64,000 nucleotides of DNA. Origin: Pseudomaricurvus alkylphenolicus (lineage in GTDB: Bacteria; Pseudomonadota; Gammaproteobacteria; Pseudomonadales; Cellvibrionaceae). Shown here in pieces: positions 19,403 to 29,832 of this stretch; the stretch's first letter is position 1; each line of letters opens with the position of its first letter. The notes below the pieces were generated by a model. The model searched no databases. It saw only the letters and a list, made by a program, of their open reading frames with translations, and was not told the origin of the DNA. The DNA lies in NCBI RefSeq assembly GCF_011683955.1, contig NZ_JAAQPI010000008.1, forward strand, positions 62,001-126,000, given 5' to 3'. The translations under genes were made by a program, and so were the position numbers.

Positions 19403-19672
19403 TCATTCTTCTTCATTGAAGCGATTGTTGATCAGTTCAACAATGGCCTGCATGGCTTCTTCCTGGTCACTGCCGTCCACTTCGAGATGCACCTCGCAGC
19501 CTTTATTGGCCGCCAGCAGCATCAACGACATAACGCTCTTGGCATCGACGGATTTGCCGTTGAGGCCGACTTTGATCTGACTGGAGTAGCGCCCGGCAGT
19601 GCTGGCAAATAGGGCAGCAGCCCGGGCATGGAGGCCAAGCTTGTTGATGATGGTTACGGTTTCGGTCAGCAT
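19403..19672 (-). CDS. ptsO: Phosphocarrier NPr of the nitrogen PTS
   Basis: An 89-residue HPr-like protein. His15 in NKLGLHARAA is the phosphorylated residue, and the MSLMLLAANKGCEVHLEVDG segment is characteristic. In the PTS-Ntr chain phosphate flows from PtsP to this protein and on to PtsN, also encoded here. The position after rapZ identifies it as NPr (ptsO) rather than the sugar-PTS HPr. It starts 29 bp after the rapZ stop and ends the rpoN-ptsO block. Confidence 0.93.
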   Translation of the reverse strand: MLTETVTIINKLGLHARAAALFASTAGRYSSQIKVGLNGKSVDAKSVMSLMLLAANKGCEVHLEVDGSDQEEAMQAIVELINNRFNEEE

Positions 19673-19701
19673 TCAGACTCTCCCTTTAAGGCCGCCGGTG
19701 A

Positions 19702-20607
19702 TTATTTTCTTACGCCACCAGCGGTATCGCTCCAGGCTGAAATCTGGTGGGTCTGGCGATCCAGTTCGCGGTGGCGAACCTGGGTGTTGCCTATTTTTCC
19801 CCTGAAACGATGAAACAGTTGTTCGCAAAGGTATACCGAGCGATGCTGGCCACCGGTACAGCCAATGGCGACTGTAAAGTAACTCCGATTGTTGGCAATA
19901 AACCGTGGTAGCCAGCGATCCAGGTACTCACCGATGTCGTTGAGCATCTGTTGCACGTCTTCCTGTGCGGAAAGAAATTCAGCCACTTTGGGGTCGCGTC
20001 CGGAATAACCCCTCAGATGGGGTTTCCAGTAGGGATTGGGTAAACAGCGCACATCAAAGACGAGGTCGGCATCGACCGGGATGCCACGCTTAAATCCAAA
20101 CGATTGAAACTGCAGGGCAATGCCGGGCGATCGATCGGGAACGACTCGTTGTTTAATCAGGTCCCGCAGCTGGTGCAGGTTGAGATCGGTGGTGTCTATG
20201 GTGAGGTCGGCTGAGCTGGAAATAGGCTCCAGCAGCTCGTGTTCCAGAGCGATGGCTTCTTTCAGATCTGTGGTCTGATCGCTGAGTGGGTGTCTGCGAC
20301 GGGTTTCACTGAATCTCTGGATCAATGTCGAAGTGCGGGCATCCAGGAACAGGATTTCGCACTTGAGTCCGGGAATTTTTGCTTGCGACAGTAACGTCGG
20401 AAACTGCTGCAGCTCCTGCCAGGTGTTGCGGGCATCAATGCTTACGGCAAACGACTGGCTTTGAGGGTGCTGGTCCAGCTGCTGTACCAGCGCTGGCAGC
20501 AATGAGGCCGGCAGGTTGTCAATGCAGGTGAAACCGACATCCTCCAGCACGTGTAGCGCTGTACTCTTGCCCGATCCTGAGCGACCGCTGATGACCACAA
20601 GACGCAT
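19702..20607 (-). CDS. rapZ: RNase adapter protein RapZ
   Basis: A 301-residue RapZ: an N-terminal P-loop domain (Walker [10 protein letters not shown] at 8-16) and a C-terminal metabolite/RNA-binding domain with FSFGFKRG-like [20 protein letters not shown] and the conserved [12 protein letters not shown]. In E. coli it binds glucosamine-6-phosphate and presents the sRNA GlmZ to RNase E, controlling GlmS synthesis. It is somewhat longer than the usual 285 or so residues, owing to a C-terminal tail after RHREL. It is located in the conserved rpoN-hpf-ptsN-rapZ-ptsO order. Confidence 0.95.
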   Translation of the reverse strand: MRLVVISGRSGSGKSTALHVLEDVGFTCIDNLPASLLPALVQQLDQHPQSQSFAVSIDARNTWQELQQFPTLLSQAKIPGLKCEILFLDARTSTLIQRFSETRRRHPLSDQTTDLKEAIALEHELLEPISSSADLTIDTTDLNLHQLRDLIKQRVVPDRSPGIALQFQSFGFKRGIPVDADLVFDVRCLPNPYWKPHLRGYSGRDPKVAEFLSAQEDVQQMLNDIGEYLDRWLPRFIANNRSYFTVAIGCTGGQHRSVYLCEQLFHRFRGKIGNTQVRHRELDRQTHQISAWSDTAGGVRK

Positions 20608-20730
20608 GCTTTACCTATACTGTCGAAAATTCCAGTGTCAAAGGTACCCTAAATCCCGGTAATTACAAACTAATGACGCAGGATTTCTGTTTATAGGGGT
20701 AAGCAAGAAACCTCATAGGTAAGCGAGTGT

Positions 20731-21189
20731 TCAGGGGGTGTCCAGTGACACTGCGGCCTCGTAGAGCTGCGAGTCGCTGCCCGCCAATCTCAGGGCCTCA
20801 AGGTAAGTGGGGTGGTTCAGGCGCTCCGCCAGTGACGCCAGAGTTTGCAGGTGGGCGTCGTGGGCCTCTTCTGGCACCAGCAGGGCAAAGAGAATATCAA
20901 CCGGCTGATCGTCGATGGCTTCGAAGTCCACTGGTGTGCGCAGCTGGATCAGGGCTGCAATGGTCCCGGCGCAGTTTTTGATGCGGCAGTGGGGGATGGC
21001 GATTCCCTGGCCCAGGCCTGTGGAGCCGAGTTTTTCGCGGCCGATCAGGTTAAGAAATATATCATCTGGGTTGAGGCTGGGCTGGTCAGCGGCAATCAGT
21101 TGCGACAATGCTTGCAGTGCGCGCTTTTTGCTGCTGGCCTCAACACCGCAGGAGACGCGGTGTTGGGACAGAAATGATTGGACTTGCAT
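20731..21189 (-). CDS. ptsN: Nitrogen-regulatory PTS EIIA protein
   Basis: A 152-residue EIIA(Ntr). The phosphorylated His67 lies in GIAIPHCRI, and REKLGSTGLGQGIAIPH is the family signature. PtsN accepts phosphate from NPr and, in its unphosphorylated form, regulates potassium transport and other targets in the cytoplasm. It begins three bases after the hpf stop, so it is surely in the same transcript; rapZ follows after 123 bp. Confidence 0.95.
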   Translation of the reverse strand: MQVQSFLSQHRVSCGVEASSKKRALQALSQLIAADQPSLNPDDIFLNLIGREKLGSTGLGQGIAIPHCRIKNCAGTIAALIQLRTPVDFEAIDDQPVDILFALLVPEEAHDAHLQTLASLAERLNHPTYLEALRLAGSDSQLYEAAVSLDTP

Positions 21190-21192
21190 GGA

Positions 21193-21486
21193 TCAGCGGT
21201 GGTGATTTCGCGTCTTTTCTTTGTGTTTAATGAGCTGGCGATCGAGTTTGTCGGTCAGTAGATCAATGGCCGCATACAGGTCTTCGGATTCGCTGTCGGC
21301 GTAGAAGTCTTTGCCGCTCACATGAATATTGGCTTCCGCCTTTTGGCGTAGTTTATCAACAGATAGGATGACGTTGGTACTGGTAATTCGGTCATGGTGC
21401 CGTTCGAGTCGGTCGAACTTGGTATTGACGTAGTCTTTGATGGATGAGGTCAATTCAACGTGATGGCCACTGATGTTGATTTGCAT
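21193..21486 (-). CDS. hpf: Ribosome hibernation promoting factor
   Basis: A 97-residue short-form HPF (RaiA/YfiA fold) that binds the 30S decoding centre and forms inactive 70S/100S ribosomes in slow growth. Family features are MQINISGHHVELTSSIKDYV, the basic KFDRLERHHDRI helix, and the final HKEKTRNHHR. The open frame continues 38 codons upstream, but the residues there are not family-like and the ATG at 21486 follows a good GGAGC Shine-Dalgarno. It lies between rpoN and ptsN as in most gammaproteobacteria. A TTGAT-N4-ATCAG site lies 115 bp upstream. Confidence 0.93.
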   Translation of the reverse strand: MQINISGHHVELTSSIKDYVNTKFDRLERHHDRITSTNVILSVDKLRQKAEANIHVSGKDFYADSESEDLYAAIDLLTDKLDRQLIKHKEKTRNHHR

Positions 21487-21599
21487 GTGATGCTCCTTTG
21501 TTATGGATAGACCGCTTTGAGCCGAGGCTCGGCGGCAGTGAAAGCCGGCACCATGTCGGCTTTCGGTTAGTATCCTAGGGCAATGCCGGCCATCATCCA

Positions 21600-21613
21600 T
21601 TGATTTGGATCAG
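21600..21613 (-). promoter_or_regulatory. FNR/ANR-like box upstream of hpf
   Basis: TTGATTTGGATCAG matches the FNR/ANR consensus TTGAT-N4-ATCAA at nine of ten fixed bases. It overlaps the rpoN stop codon. A possible -10 (GATACT on the minus strand, 21569-21574) would place the box about 44 bases upstream of the start point, near but not exactly at the class II distance. It could give oxygen control of hpf-ptsN. A chance match is quite possible. Confidence 0.3.
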
Positions 21614-23160
21614 ACCAGGCGTTTGCGCTCATTGGATGCCGGAATTCCCAGAGATTCTCGATACTTGGCGATGGTACGCCGGGCGACCTTAATGCCCTGC
21701 TCGGCCAGCAGTGTGGTGATCTTGCTGTCGCTGAGGGGCTTTTTGGGGTTTTCTGCCGCCACCAGTTTTTTGATGATGGCCCGAATCGCCGTGGATGAGC
21801 ATTCACCACCGGAGTCGGTGCTGACATGACTTGAGAAAAAGTACTTGAGCTCGAAAATACCCTGGGGAGTGTGCATAAACTTTTGCGTGGTGACGCGCGA
21901 GATGGTGGACTCGTGCATGCCGACCACTTCGGCCACATCATGCAGTACCAGCGGCTTCATGGCTTCTGCGCCAAAATCGAGGAAGCCTCGCTGCTTTTCT
22001 ACAATACAGGTGGCCACCTTGAGAAGGGTCTCATTGCGGCTCTGCAGGCTTTTGAGGAACCATCGGGCCTCCTGCAGGTTGTCGCGCAAGAAGGTGTTGT
22101 CGCTGCTGGAATCCGCCCGCTTGACCATAGAGGCGTAAGTGTCATTAATACGCAGTTTGGGTGCAATGTCCGGATTCAGGTTCACAGTCCAGCGGTCATC
22201 CTGTTTGGTCACAAAAACATCGGGCACTACGTACTCGGTTTCGCCGCTGTCGATCTGGTCGCCAGGGCGGGGGTTGAGCGTCTGGATTAATACGATGGCA
22301 TCTCGCAGCTGTGGTTCCTTAAGCTTGGCTTTTCGCATCAGCTGCTTGTAGTCACGGCTCCCCAAGAGTGGTAAGTGATCCCTGACTATCAGTTTAGCAT
22401 CTCTCAGCGAAGGCGTATCCGCAGGTAACTGATTAAGCTGAATAAGCAGGCACTCGCTTAGATCCTGGCTCGCCACTCCGGCAGGGTCGAACTGCTGAAT
22501 GCGATGGAGTACAGCGATGACTTCGTCCAGATCCAGTTCTTCCAGCTCGCTTTGCAGACCGTGGTGAATTTCATCCGCCGTCAGGCTCAGCATGCCGGAG
22601 TCCTGGATGGCATCGATAATCGCCATGGCAATGATCTGATCCCGTTCGGACATAGGTGTCAGGTTTAGCTGCCAGAACAGATGTTGATGCAGGGACTCGC
22701 CTCCGCCCCGCCTGGATTCGAAATCGCTATCATCGTTCTCAGGGGCTGCCAGGCCGGTTCCGGTGGGGGCGGACTGATAGACATCATCCCAGCTGGTGTC
22801 AACGGGCAGATCCTCTGGAATGGCATCGTTCCAGTCTCCATCGGCAGCCGCCACTTCTTCCCCCCCTTCGCTGGATTCTGCACTTGCCGTGACGTCAGAG
22901 GGTGTGGTTTCAATGTTCTCGGGACTGGTGTCTGCGGCGGATTCGTCTGCGGCAGGCGCTTCCTGCTGGGAGTTGGCTTCAGTTTTGGTCTCTTCCCGGG
23001 CCTCTTCTTCGGATACCTCCAGCATGGGGTTGGAGTCCAGTGCCTCCTGGATTTCGGCCTGAAGGTCCAGTGTGGAAAGCTGCAATAGGCGAATGGCCTG
23101 CTGCAGCTGGGGGGTCATGGTAAGTTGTTGGCCGAGTTTAAGTTGTAGTGATTGCTTCAT
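21610..23160 (-). CDS. rpoN: RNA polymerase sigma-54 factor
   Basis: A 516-residue sigma-54. Region I (Gln/Leu-rich [22 protein letters not shown]) binds enhancer-binding proteins, followed by an acidic variable region II (about 50-150), the core-binding domain, the HTH that reads the -12 element, and the C-terminal RpoN box [15 protein letters not shown] that reads the -24 element. All parts are intact and the length is normal for the group. It directs transcription that needs ATP-driven activators. The gene has its own 234-bp upstream gap after lptB with a candidate promoter. Confidence 0.97.
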   Translation of the reverse strand: MKQSLQLKLGQQLTMTPQLQQAIRLLQLSTLDLQAEIQEALDSNPMLEVSEEEAREETKTEANSQQEAPAADESAADTSPENIETTPSDVTASAESSEGGEEVAAADGDWNDAIPEDLPVDTSWDDVYQSAPTGTGLAAPENDDSDFESRRGGGESLHQHLFWQLNLTPMSERDQIIAMAIIDAIQDSGMLSLTADEIHHGLQSELEELDLDEVIAVLHRIQQFDPAGVASQDLSECLLIQLNQLPADTPSLRDAKLIVRDHLPLLGSRDYKQLMRKAKLKEPQLRDAIVLIQTLNPRPGDQIDSGETEYVVPDVFVTKQDDRWTVNLNPDIAPKLRINDTYASMVKRADSSSDNTFLRDNLQEARWFLKSLQSRNETLLKVATCIVEKQRGFLDFGAEAMKPLVLHDVAEVVGMHESTISRVTTQKFMHTPQGIFELKYFFSSHVSTDSGGECSSTAIRAIIKKLVAAENPKKPLSDSKITTLLAEQGIKVARRTIAKYRESLGIPASNERKRLV

Positions 23161-23294
23161 GAATGGTACGACAGTTGACAGCTCTTGGTGGCGCTGGGGC
23201 TGGGCTCTCTCTCATTGACGTGACGAGCGTACTGAGTGCTGTCTGCGGAGGTGGTGCCAGGGTGCCCTGTGTTGATAGCGCCTCGTTTGACTTG

Positions 23295-23323
23295 AGTGTA
23301 GTCAGGTTAACCGAGGAGGGCAA
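23295..23323 (-). promoter_or_regulatory. Candidate promoter for rpoN
   Basis: On the minus strand TTGCCC (23318-23323) and TACACT (23295-23300) are separated by 17 bp, each four of six to the sigma-70 consensus. It lies about 135 bp before the rpoN ATG in the lptB-rpoN gap, which otherwise holds no supported gene. Confidence 0.4.
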
Positions 23324-23394
23324 ATTTAACAAGCAAGAAATGTGCCTAAATCCTCAGGTGATTGAGGCAGGTCAACAAGGGGGGGAGTGGCTAA

Positions 23395-24120
23395 CTATAA
23401 GCTGAATTGGTGGCCCAGGTAAACCTCTCTCACCTTGCGATTGGCGAGTACGGTCTCGGGGGTGCCTTCAGCAATGATATGACCTTCACTGACGATGTAG
23501 GCCTTTTCGCAGATGTCGAGGGTTTCCCGCACATTGTGGTCCGTGATCAATACACCAATGCCTCGCTCTTTGAGGTGCTGGATGATCTGTTTGATGTCGT
23601 TTACCGAAATGGGGTCGACGCCGGCAAAAGGTTCGTCCAGCAAGATAAAATCCGGGTCAGTTGCCAGGGCCCGGGCAATTTCCACACGACGGCGTTCACC
23701 GCCTGAGAGTGCCATTCCCAGGCTGTTGTGGATATGAGTGATGTGGAATTCCCGCAGTAACTTATCGAGCTTTTCCAGCCGCTGCTTGCGCTTCAGGTCC
23801 TTGCGGGTTTCCAGGATAGCCAGAATGTTCTCTGATACCGTCAGTTTGCGGAATACAGAGGCTTCTTGAGGCAGGTAGCCGATGCCAGCCCTGGCGCGTC
23901 CGTGCATTGGCAGGTGAGTAAGCACTTTGTCGCCTATTCTGACAGTGCCCTGGTCCGCCTCAATAAGCCCGGCAATCATATAAAAGCAGGTTGTCTTGCC
24001 CGCTCCATTAGGGCCCAGCAAACCGACAATCTGCCCGCTGCTGACAGACAGTGAAACGTCGATAACCACCTGGCGGCTCTTATAGCTTTTCGCCAGGTGC
24101 TGGGCTCGAAGTGTAGGCAT
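23395..24120 (-). CDS. lptB: LPS export ATPase LptB
   Basis: A 241-residue ABC ATPase that powers extraction of lipopolysaccharide from the inner membrane with LptF/LptG. Walker A is GPNGAGKTT, the signature [16 protein letters not shown], Walker [14 protein letters not shown], and the H-loop TDHNVRE. The length matches the family. It is encoded with lptC and lptA just upstream; lptF and lptG are elsewhere, as is usual. Confidence 0.97.
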   Translation of the reverse strand: MPTLRAQHLAKSYKSRQVVIDVSLSVSSGQIVGLLGPNGAGKTTCFYMIAGLIEADQGTVRIGDKVLTHLPMHGRARAGIGYLPQEASVFRKLTVSENILAILETRKDLKRKQRLEKLDKLLREFHITHIHNSLGMALSGGERRRVEIARALATDPDFILLDEPFAGVDPISVNDIKQIIQHLKERGIGVLITDHNVRETLDICEKAYIVSEGHIIAEGTPETVLANRKVREVYLGHQFSL

Positions 24121-24172
24121 GGCTGGATAAACTTCCGGTTGTGGCGGGTTAGGTAGGGCTGATAGTGGCCGG

Positions 24173-24700
24173 CTACTGGCGTTCGCTCTTGGCGGGAATC
24201 ACCATATGGATGCGGTCAGGTTTGTTGTTGGCGGTGCTGTTGCTATCACCCTCGGCCTTCACCACCGATTCTTTAATATCGTAATTGATACGCTTGCCGG
24301 TCATGGTGGTGCCGTCGTCTTGACGCAGGGAGGCGTTTTCGATCAGATGGATCTTTTCACCGTCGATCATGTACTCAATAGTGTTGCCAGTGGCGATGAC
24401 CAGTTGTTTTTCCTGAGAAGGCTGCTGCTGGTAGTGCGCCGGTTTTCCAGTGGCCACAATCTTGGAAACCTGATTGTCGATACTGTGGATGACCACCTTG
24501 TCGGCCAAAATGCGCAGGCTGCCCTGATCCATTTGTACTGAGCCTGAGTAGACGGTCATACCTTGCTTGTCATTGCGTTCGGCGCGATCGGAGCTGATGT
24601 GAATGGGTTGATCTTTATCGCTCGCCAATGCCGCAACGGTAGCGGAAAAAAAGCAGGTAAGCAAAGTGGTGACGGCAATGGCAAATTTAGTGGGGTTCAT
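24173..24700 (-). CDS. lptA: Periplasmic LPS transport protein LptA
   Basis: A 175-residue periplasmic protein with a signal peptide (about 1-26, cut near VAALA-SDKD) and a single OstA/LptA beta-jellyroll domain with [20 protein letters not shown] and [15 protein letters not shown]. LptA units form the bridge through which LPS passes from LptC to LptD. The ATG at 24700 was chosen over one five codons upstream because it gives a proper Lys-bearing signal start. It overlaps the lptC 3' end by 14 bp. Confidence 0.93.
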   Translation of the reverse strand: MNPTKFAIAVTTLLTCFFSATVAALASDKDQPIHISSDRAERNDKQGMTVYSGSVQMDQGSLRILADKVVIHSIDNQVSKIVATGKPAHYQQQPSQEKQLVIATGNTIEYMIDGEKIHLIENASLRQDDGTTMTGKRINYDIKESVVKAEGDSNSTANNKPDRIHMVIPAKSERQ

Positions 24701-25265
24701 GGGTGCCTCTAACACGGGAGAGCAGCTGAATTCTGTCTTCTTTTAAGTATGCCTTCATGCCGACGGCCTGAGTGGTGCTGCCGGCGGACGTAATCATAAC
24801 AGGTTTGTCGGTCTCCGCGTATTGTCTCTCCGGCTCTACAATCAGGAACGGCGTGGTGAATTCCGACAGTTTGTCCTGGTCTGTTTGCCAGATGCGAACT
24901 TTGCCCCATAACAGAATCCGGTCTCCCTGATCTTCGGCCTTGCCTTCTTCGGCAACAATATGCCAGGGGGGGGCATCTTCCCCGAACAGGGTCAGTTCCG
25001 GTTTGCTGAGTTCTGCATAGTCAGAGCTGGTTGGGCCGCGACGACTGATCTGGAAATATCGGGTTTCGCTGGCGGTAAACATGGACACAAGGCGCCCTTC
25101 TGCATTGAAACGCCGGTTGACGTTGTTAATCAGAATGTTATTGGGTACGAGAGCCTGGTTGTCGTTTGGCTGCTGAGAGCGGAAAGCATCCGGAGGGGAT
25201 TCCCACAATAATAGAAACATCAATGTCAGGCCGATAATGGCCAGTGGGGGCAGCCAGTTGCGCAT
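24687..25265 (-). CDS. lptC: LPS export protein LptC
   Basis: A 192-residue bitopic protein: one N-terminal membrane helix (about 5-22) and a periplasmic jellyroll domain with MFTASETRYFQISRRGPTSS and VRIWQTDQDKLSEFTTPFL. It receives LPS from LptBFG and passes it to LptA. Length and layout are normal. It begins only a few bases after the kdsD stop; the kdsC gene commonly found between kdsD and lptC is absent. Confidence 0.9.
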   Translation of the reverse strand: MRNWLPPLAIIGLTLMFLLLWESPPDAFRSQQPNDNQALVPNNILINNVNRRFNAEGRLVSMFTASETRYFQISRRGPTSSDYAELSKPELTLFGEDAPPWHIVAEEGKAEDQGDRILLWGKVRIWQTDQDKLSEFTTPFLIVEPERQYAETDKPVMITSAGSTTQAVGMKAYLKEDRIQLLSRVRGTHEPH

Positions 25266-25271
25266 CGTTTT

Positions 25272-26264
25272 TTACATCACTCCGGCACGGAGAATGTCGT
25301 GCATGTGGATCACGCCGGCAGCACGGCCGCTATCATCCTGGACAATCAGGGCGGTGATTTTTCGGTCTTCCATAATGCCCAGTGCTTCTGCTGCCAGCAT
25401 GCTGGCGCTGACTGTCTTGGGGTTTTCAGACATAACCTCGCCAATATTGGCGTTACTCAGATCCACTCCGTGATCGACGCTGCGACGCAAATCACCATCG
25501 GTAAATACCCCCAGGAGTTGATCCTCGTCTCCCACAATGGTGGTCATGCCAAAGCCTTTTTCAGTCATTTCAACCAGCGCCTGGCTAAGGGGTGTGCCAG
25601 GGCTGACGCGAGGCACTTCGCCGTCTTTGTGCATGATATCCTCCACCTTCAAGAGCAGCTTGCGGCCAAGCGCGCCTCCCGGATGCGAGAAGGCAAAGTC
25701 CTCAGCGGTAAATCCACGGGCCTCCAGCAGGGCAACAGCAAGCGCGTCTCCCATTGCCAGAGTCACGGTGGTGCTGGTGGTTGGGGCCAGATTGAGAGGG
25801 CAGGCTTCGGTTTCAATGCTGATGTCCAGGTGTACGGTGGCAGCTTGTGCCAGTGGGGAATCCGCATTGCCGGCCATACTGATCAGAGGAATGCCCATAC
25901 GCTTGAGCAGTGGAAGCAGCGTCACCACCTCAGCTGAGGAGCCTGAATTGGAGATGCCGATCACGACATCGTTGCGAGTGATCATACCCAGGTCGCCATG
26001 GCTGGCTTCACCAGGGTGCACAAAGAAAGCAGGGGTGCCGGTACTGGCCAGGGTGGCGGCGATCTTATTGCCGATATGGCCGGATTTGCCCATGCCGGTC
26101 ACGATAACCCTGCCTTTGCAGTTGAGCAACAGGCGGCAAGCCTCGACAAATTTGGCGTCAATCCGGGTTGCCAGGGCAGTTACTGCCTTGGCCTCGATCT
26201 CAATCGTGCGAGTGCCCGACTTGAGAAGTTGATCGGCAGGGATCTCGCTGGGTGTTTGTGTCAT
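25272..26264 (-). CDS. kdsD: Arabinose-5-phosphate isomerase KdsD
   Basis: A 330-residue isomerase converting ribulose-5-phosphate to arabinose-5-phosphate, the first step to Kdo of lipopolysaccharide. The SIS sugar isomerase domain (about 30-180) shows TGMGKSGHIGNKIAATLASTGTPAFF and GISNSGSSAEV, and two CBS domains follow (about 205-325, HPGGALGRKLLLKVEDIM). A TTG five codons upstream is open; the ATG at 26264 is preferred. The gene overlaps nothing but lies 11 bp after yrbG. Confidence 0.95.
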   Translation of the reverse strand: MTQTPSEIPADQLLKSGTRTIEIEAKAVTALATRIDAKFVEACRLLLNCKGRVIVTGMGKSGHIGNKIAATLASTGTPAFFVHPGEASHGDLGMITRNDVVIGISNSGSSAEVVTLLPLLKRMGIPLISMAGNADSPLAQAATVHLDISIETEACPLNLAPTTSTTVTLAMGDALAVALLEARGFTAEDFAFSHPGGALGRKLLLKVEDIMHKDGEVPRVSPGTPLSQALVEMTEKGFGMTTIVGDEDQLLGVFTDGDLRRSVDHGVDLSNANIGEVMSENPKTVSASMLAAEALGIMEDRKITALIVQDDSGRAAGVIHMHDILRAGVM

Positions 26265-26275
26265 TCTTGGCCAAC

Positions 26276-27253
26276 TCAATTAAACAGAAGGTAATAATAG
26301 GCGACATAGCCCGCCAGCAACAGGGTGCCTATGCGGCGTCCCAAGCGTGCCGACGGCGCGCTGCCATGGGATTGGCCGCGAAACCGGTAATCGACGATTA
26401 TGGCAACGGCAAGTAACAGGGTGACACCGGACATGGCGGCGAAATCCCGCATGAACACCTCTGCCTCCATTGAAGGAGGGTTGATCAGCCCCGGCAGAGA
26501 CATCACTGCCAGAATATTAAAGATGTTGGAGCCGATAATGTTGCCAAGGGCCATTTCATGGTGACCTTTAAGGGCACTCATGACTGAAGCGGCCAGCTCA
26601 GGCAGGCTGGTGCCTACGGCGATTACTGTCAGGCCGATGATCAGAGGGCTCACGCCAAAGGCGGTTGCAACCGTCTGGGCTCCCCAAACCAGCAATTCAG
26701 AGCTGCCCACGAGAATGCAGAGGCCTACCATAAACCAAAGGGTTGCATGTAGGTTACCCATGTTTGGAATGTCGGCTTCTTCCTCTTCTTCTGGATGCTC
26801 CACCCGGTTTTTGGTCATATAAAAGAGAAGGGGTACCAAGGCGCCGAGAAGAAACAAGCCTTCAAGGTTTGAGATTCTGGCATCGAAGAGTACTGCTCCG
26901 GCCGCCGCTGTCACCAGTAGCAGGATGGGGATTTCCTGTACGATCAGGTGGCGCTGGATGGGCATGGGGGCAATCAGGGCGGTAATTGCCAGTACCAGGC
27001 CGACGTTGGCCAGGTTGGAGCCCAGGGCATTGCCGACTGCCAGGTCGCCGCTGCCTTTTAGGGACGCGCTAATGGAGACCACGATTTCCGGCGCGGAGGT
27101 GCCGAGCGCGACGATGGTCATGCCAATCACAAGTCGGCTGACGCCCAGGTTTTTGGCAATGGCGGCGCTGCCTCCGACAAATCGATCGGCGCTCCAGATA
27201 AGGCCGACAAAGCCGCCGAGAATGGCTGCCCAGGCTAGCCAGAGTTCTGACAT
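26276..27253 (-). CDS. yrbG: Calcium/sodium antiporter, YrbG type
   Basis: A 325-residue CaCA-family antiporter with ten predicted membrane helices in two homologous halves. The alpha-repeats carry the ion-binding motifs ALGTSAPEIVVSISASLKG with GNALGSNLANVGL, and AVGTSLPELAASVMSALKG with GNIIGSNIFNILAV. It exchanges Ca2+ for Na+ across the inner membrane; the true physiological ion is not known for YrbG. First gene of the leftward envelope block, with a candidate promoter at 27301-27329. Confidence 0.93.
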   Translation of the reverse strand: MSELWLAWAAILGGFVGLIWSADRFVGGSAAIAKNLGVSRLVIGMTIVALGTSAPEIVVSISASLKGSGDLAVGNALGSNLANVGLVLAITALIAPMPIQRHLIVQEIPILLLVTAAAGAVLFDARISNLEGLFLLGALVPLLFYMTKNRVEHPEEEEEADIPNMGNLHATLWFMVGLCILVGSSELLVWGAQTVATAFGVSPLIIGLTVIAVGTSLPELAASVMSALKGHHEMALGNIIGSNIFNILAVMSLPGLINPPSMEAEVFMRDFAAMSGVTLLLAVAIIVDYRFRGQSHGSAPSARLGRRIGTLLLAGYVAYYYLLFN

Positions 27254-27300
27254 GGTATACCCCGAGGGTTGCGTTGGATGGTGCAGTTAAAAGCTGGCAG

Positions 27301-27329
27301 ATGGTATAGTGACCGGCTTGGCTTGTCAG
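27301..27329 (-). promoter_or_regulatory. Candidate promoter for the yrbG-kdsD-lpt block
   Basis: On the minus strand CTGACA (27324-27329, five of six) is followed after 17 bp by TACCAT, or after 15 bp by TATACC. The position, about 50 bp before the yrbG ATG, suits a sigma-70 promoter. Confidence 0.4.
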
Positions 27330-27396
27330 CTGCAAATTGCGATTTTTACTTTGACTGCCGTTTCGCCAGCGGTGAAGTAAAACCTTTTTCTCAATT

Positions 27397-27439
27397 TGTG
27401 ATCAAAGTCACCGGCTGAAACAAGAAGTGCCACTAGAAT
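27397..27439 (+). promoter_or_regulatory. CRP/Vfr-like site and -10 upstream of mlaC
   Basis: TGTGATCAAAGTCACC (27397-27412) fits the CRP palindrome TGTGA-N6-TCACA with one mismatch. A TAGAAT (-10 like) sits at 27434-27439, with no -35 at the expected place. The start point inferred from this -10, about 27446, lies 41.5 bases from the centre of the palindrome, the class II activator geometry. Confidence 0.4.
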
Positions 27440-27498
27440 GGCACCATTCAGAGAGACTCGAGAACAATGGCCGCAGTCTGGCCCTAAGGAAAGAAAAC

Positions 27499-28125
27499 AT
27501 GAACCAAGTCACATACCCAAGATCCCCCCTCGGATCATTTTTAGCTATTGCTTCAATGGCCTGGCTGATATTTTTTGGTGCTGCTGCCCAGGCGCAGCAG
27601 CTGGCGGCCTCCACTTCGGAGTCCCCCTATGCTGTGGTGGAGCGGGTCACCGGCCAGGTATTGGAGGTGGTGACCGAAAAGAGACACCTGTTGGATGAGG
27701 AGCCGGAACTGTTTTATCAGGCCGTGGGTGACGTATTGTCTCCGGTAGTGGCCTTTGACTACATTGCCCGTGGTGTGATGGGTCGCTATGCCAAACAGGC
27801 ATCAACCGATCAAAAGAAGCGCTTTGCTCAGGCCTTCCAGAGCAATTTGATCAGCACCTATGCCAAGGGTATGGCCGTTTACGGCAATCAGGAGGTTGTG
27901 GTCGTCCCTCCCGATGGTGATATCGGCAGCCGCAAGCGTGTCAGCGTCGTACAGAAGGTGCGCGGGGAGGATGGCGAGAACACCGTGGCATACACCATGG
28001 GCAAAAGCCCGAGTTCCGGCGAGTGGAAACTGCTGAACGTGGTTATTAATGGGGTCAATTTGGGCCACACCTTCCGTTCTCAATTTGCCCAGGCAATGAA
28101 GAAAAAGGTGATCTGGATCTGGTGA
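27499..28125 (+). CDS. mlaC: Phospholipid-binding protein MlaC (orphan)
   Basis: A 208-residue periplasmic protein with a signal peptide (about 1-36, ending AAQAQQ) and an MlaC/Ttg2D fold: FDYIARGVMGRYAKQAS, KKRFAQAFQSNLISTYAKGM and WKLLNVVINGVNLGHTFRSQF. MlaC ferries phospholipid between the outer-membrane MlaA and the inner-membrane MlaFEDB complex. The start at 27499 has AAGGAAAG upstream; the open frame continues upstream without family sequence. In relatives mlaF, mlaE and mlaD precede it and mlaB follows; none of these is here, and a terminator follows. Confidence 0.92.
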   Translation: MNQVTYPRSPLGSFLAIASMAWLIFFGAAAQAQQLAASTSESPYAVVERVTGQVLEVVTEKRHLLDEEPELFYQAVGDVLSPVVAFDYIARGVMGRYAKQASTDQKKRFAQAFQSNLISTYAKGMAVYGNQEVVVVPPDGDIGSRKRVSVVQKVRGEDGENTVAYTMGKSPSSGEWKLLNVVINGVNLGHTFRSQFAQAMKKKVIWIW

Positions 28126-28176
28126 TCGATACCTGGTCCGCCGGCTGAGCCCTAAGGCGCGATCCTCCCACCATTT

Positions 28177-28221
28177 AAAGGCTGGTTAAGCGCCCCAAGT
28201 AATGCGCTGACCGGCCTTTTT
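28177..28221 (+). terminator. Rho-independent terminator after mlaC
   Basis: A long imperfect stem (28177-28193 with 28204-28219; AAAGGC and AGCGC arms pair with GCGCT and GGCCTTT) followed by TTTTT. It lies 51 bp after the mlaC stop and would separate mlaC from ibaG-murA. Confidence 0.7.
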
Positions 28222-28273
28222 CATTAAACTATGCCGCCTTTCAAATGATGTCGCCCACGAACGAGGATTGGCT

Positions 28274-29786
<1,513 letters not shown>

Positions 29787-29832
29787 CAGTGAAACTTTCT
29801 GAACAAATTTGAGCCACAGGCAACCAAAACCT

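Noticed and set aside
19424-19444. ATTGTTGA-N5-TCAACAAT perfect inverted repeat
   Set aside because: It lies inside the ptsO coding sequence and encodes conserved family residues; no promoter context, so probably chance.
23163-23405. Plus-strand open frame of 80 codons in the rpoN-lptB gap
   Set aside because: No ribosome binding site, no family resemblance, and it runs over the lptB 3' end; the gap more likely holds the rpoN promoter.
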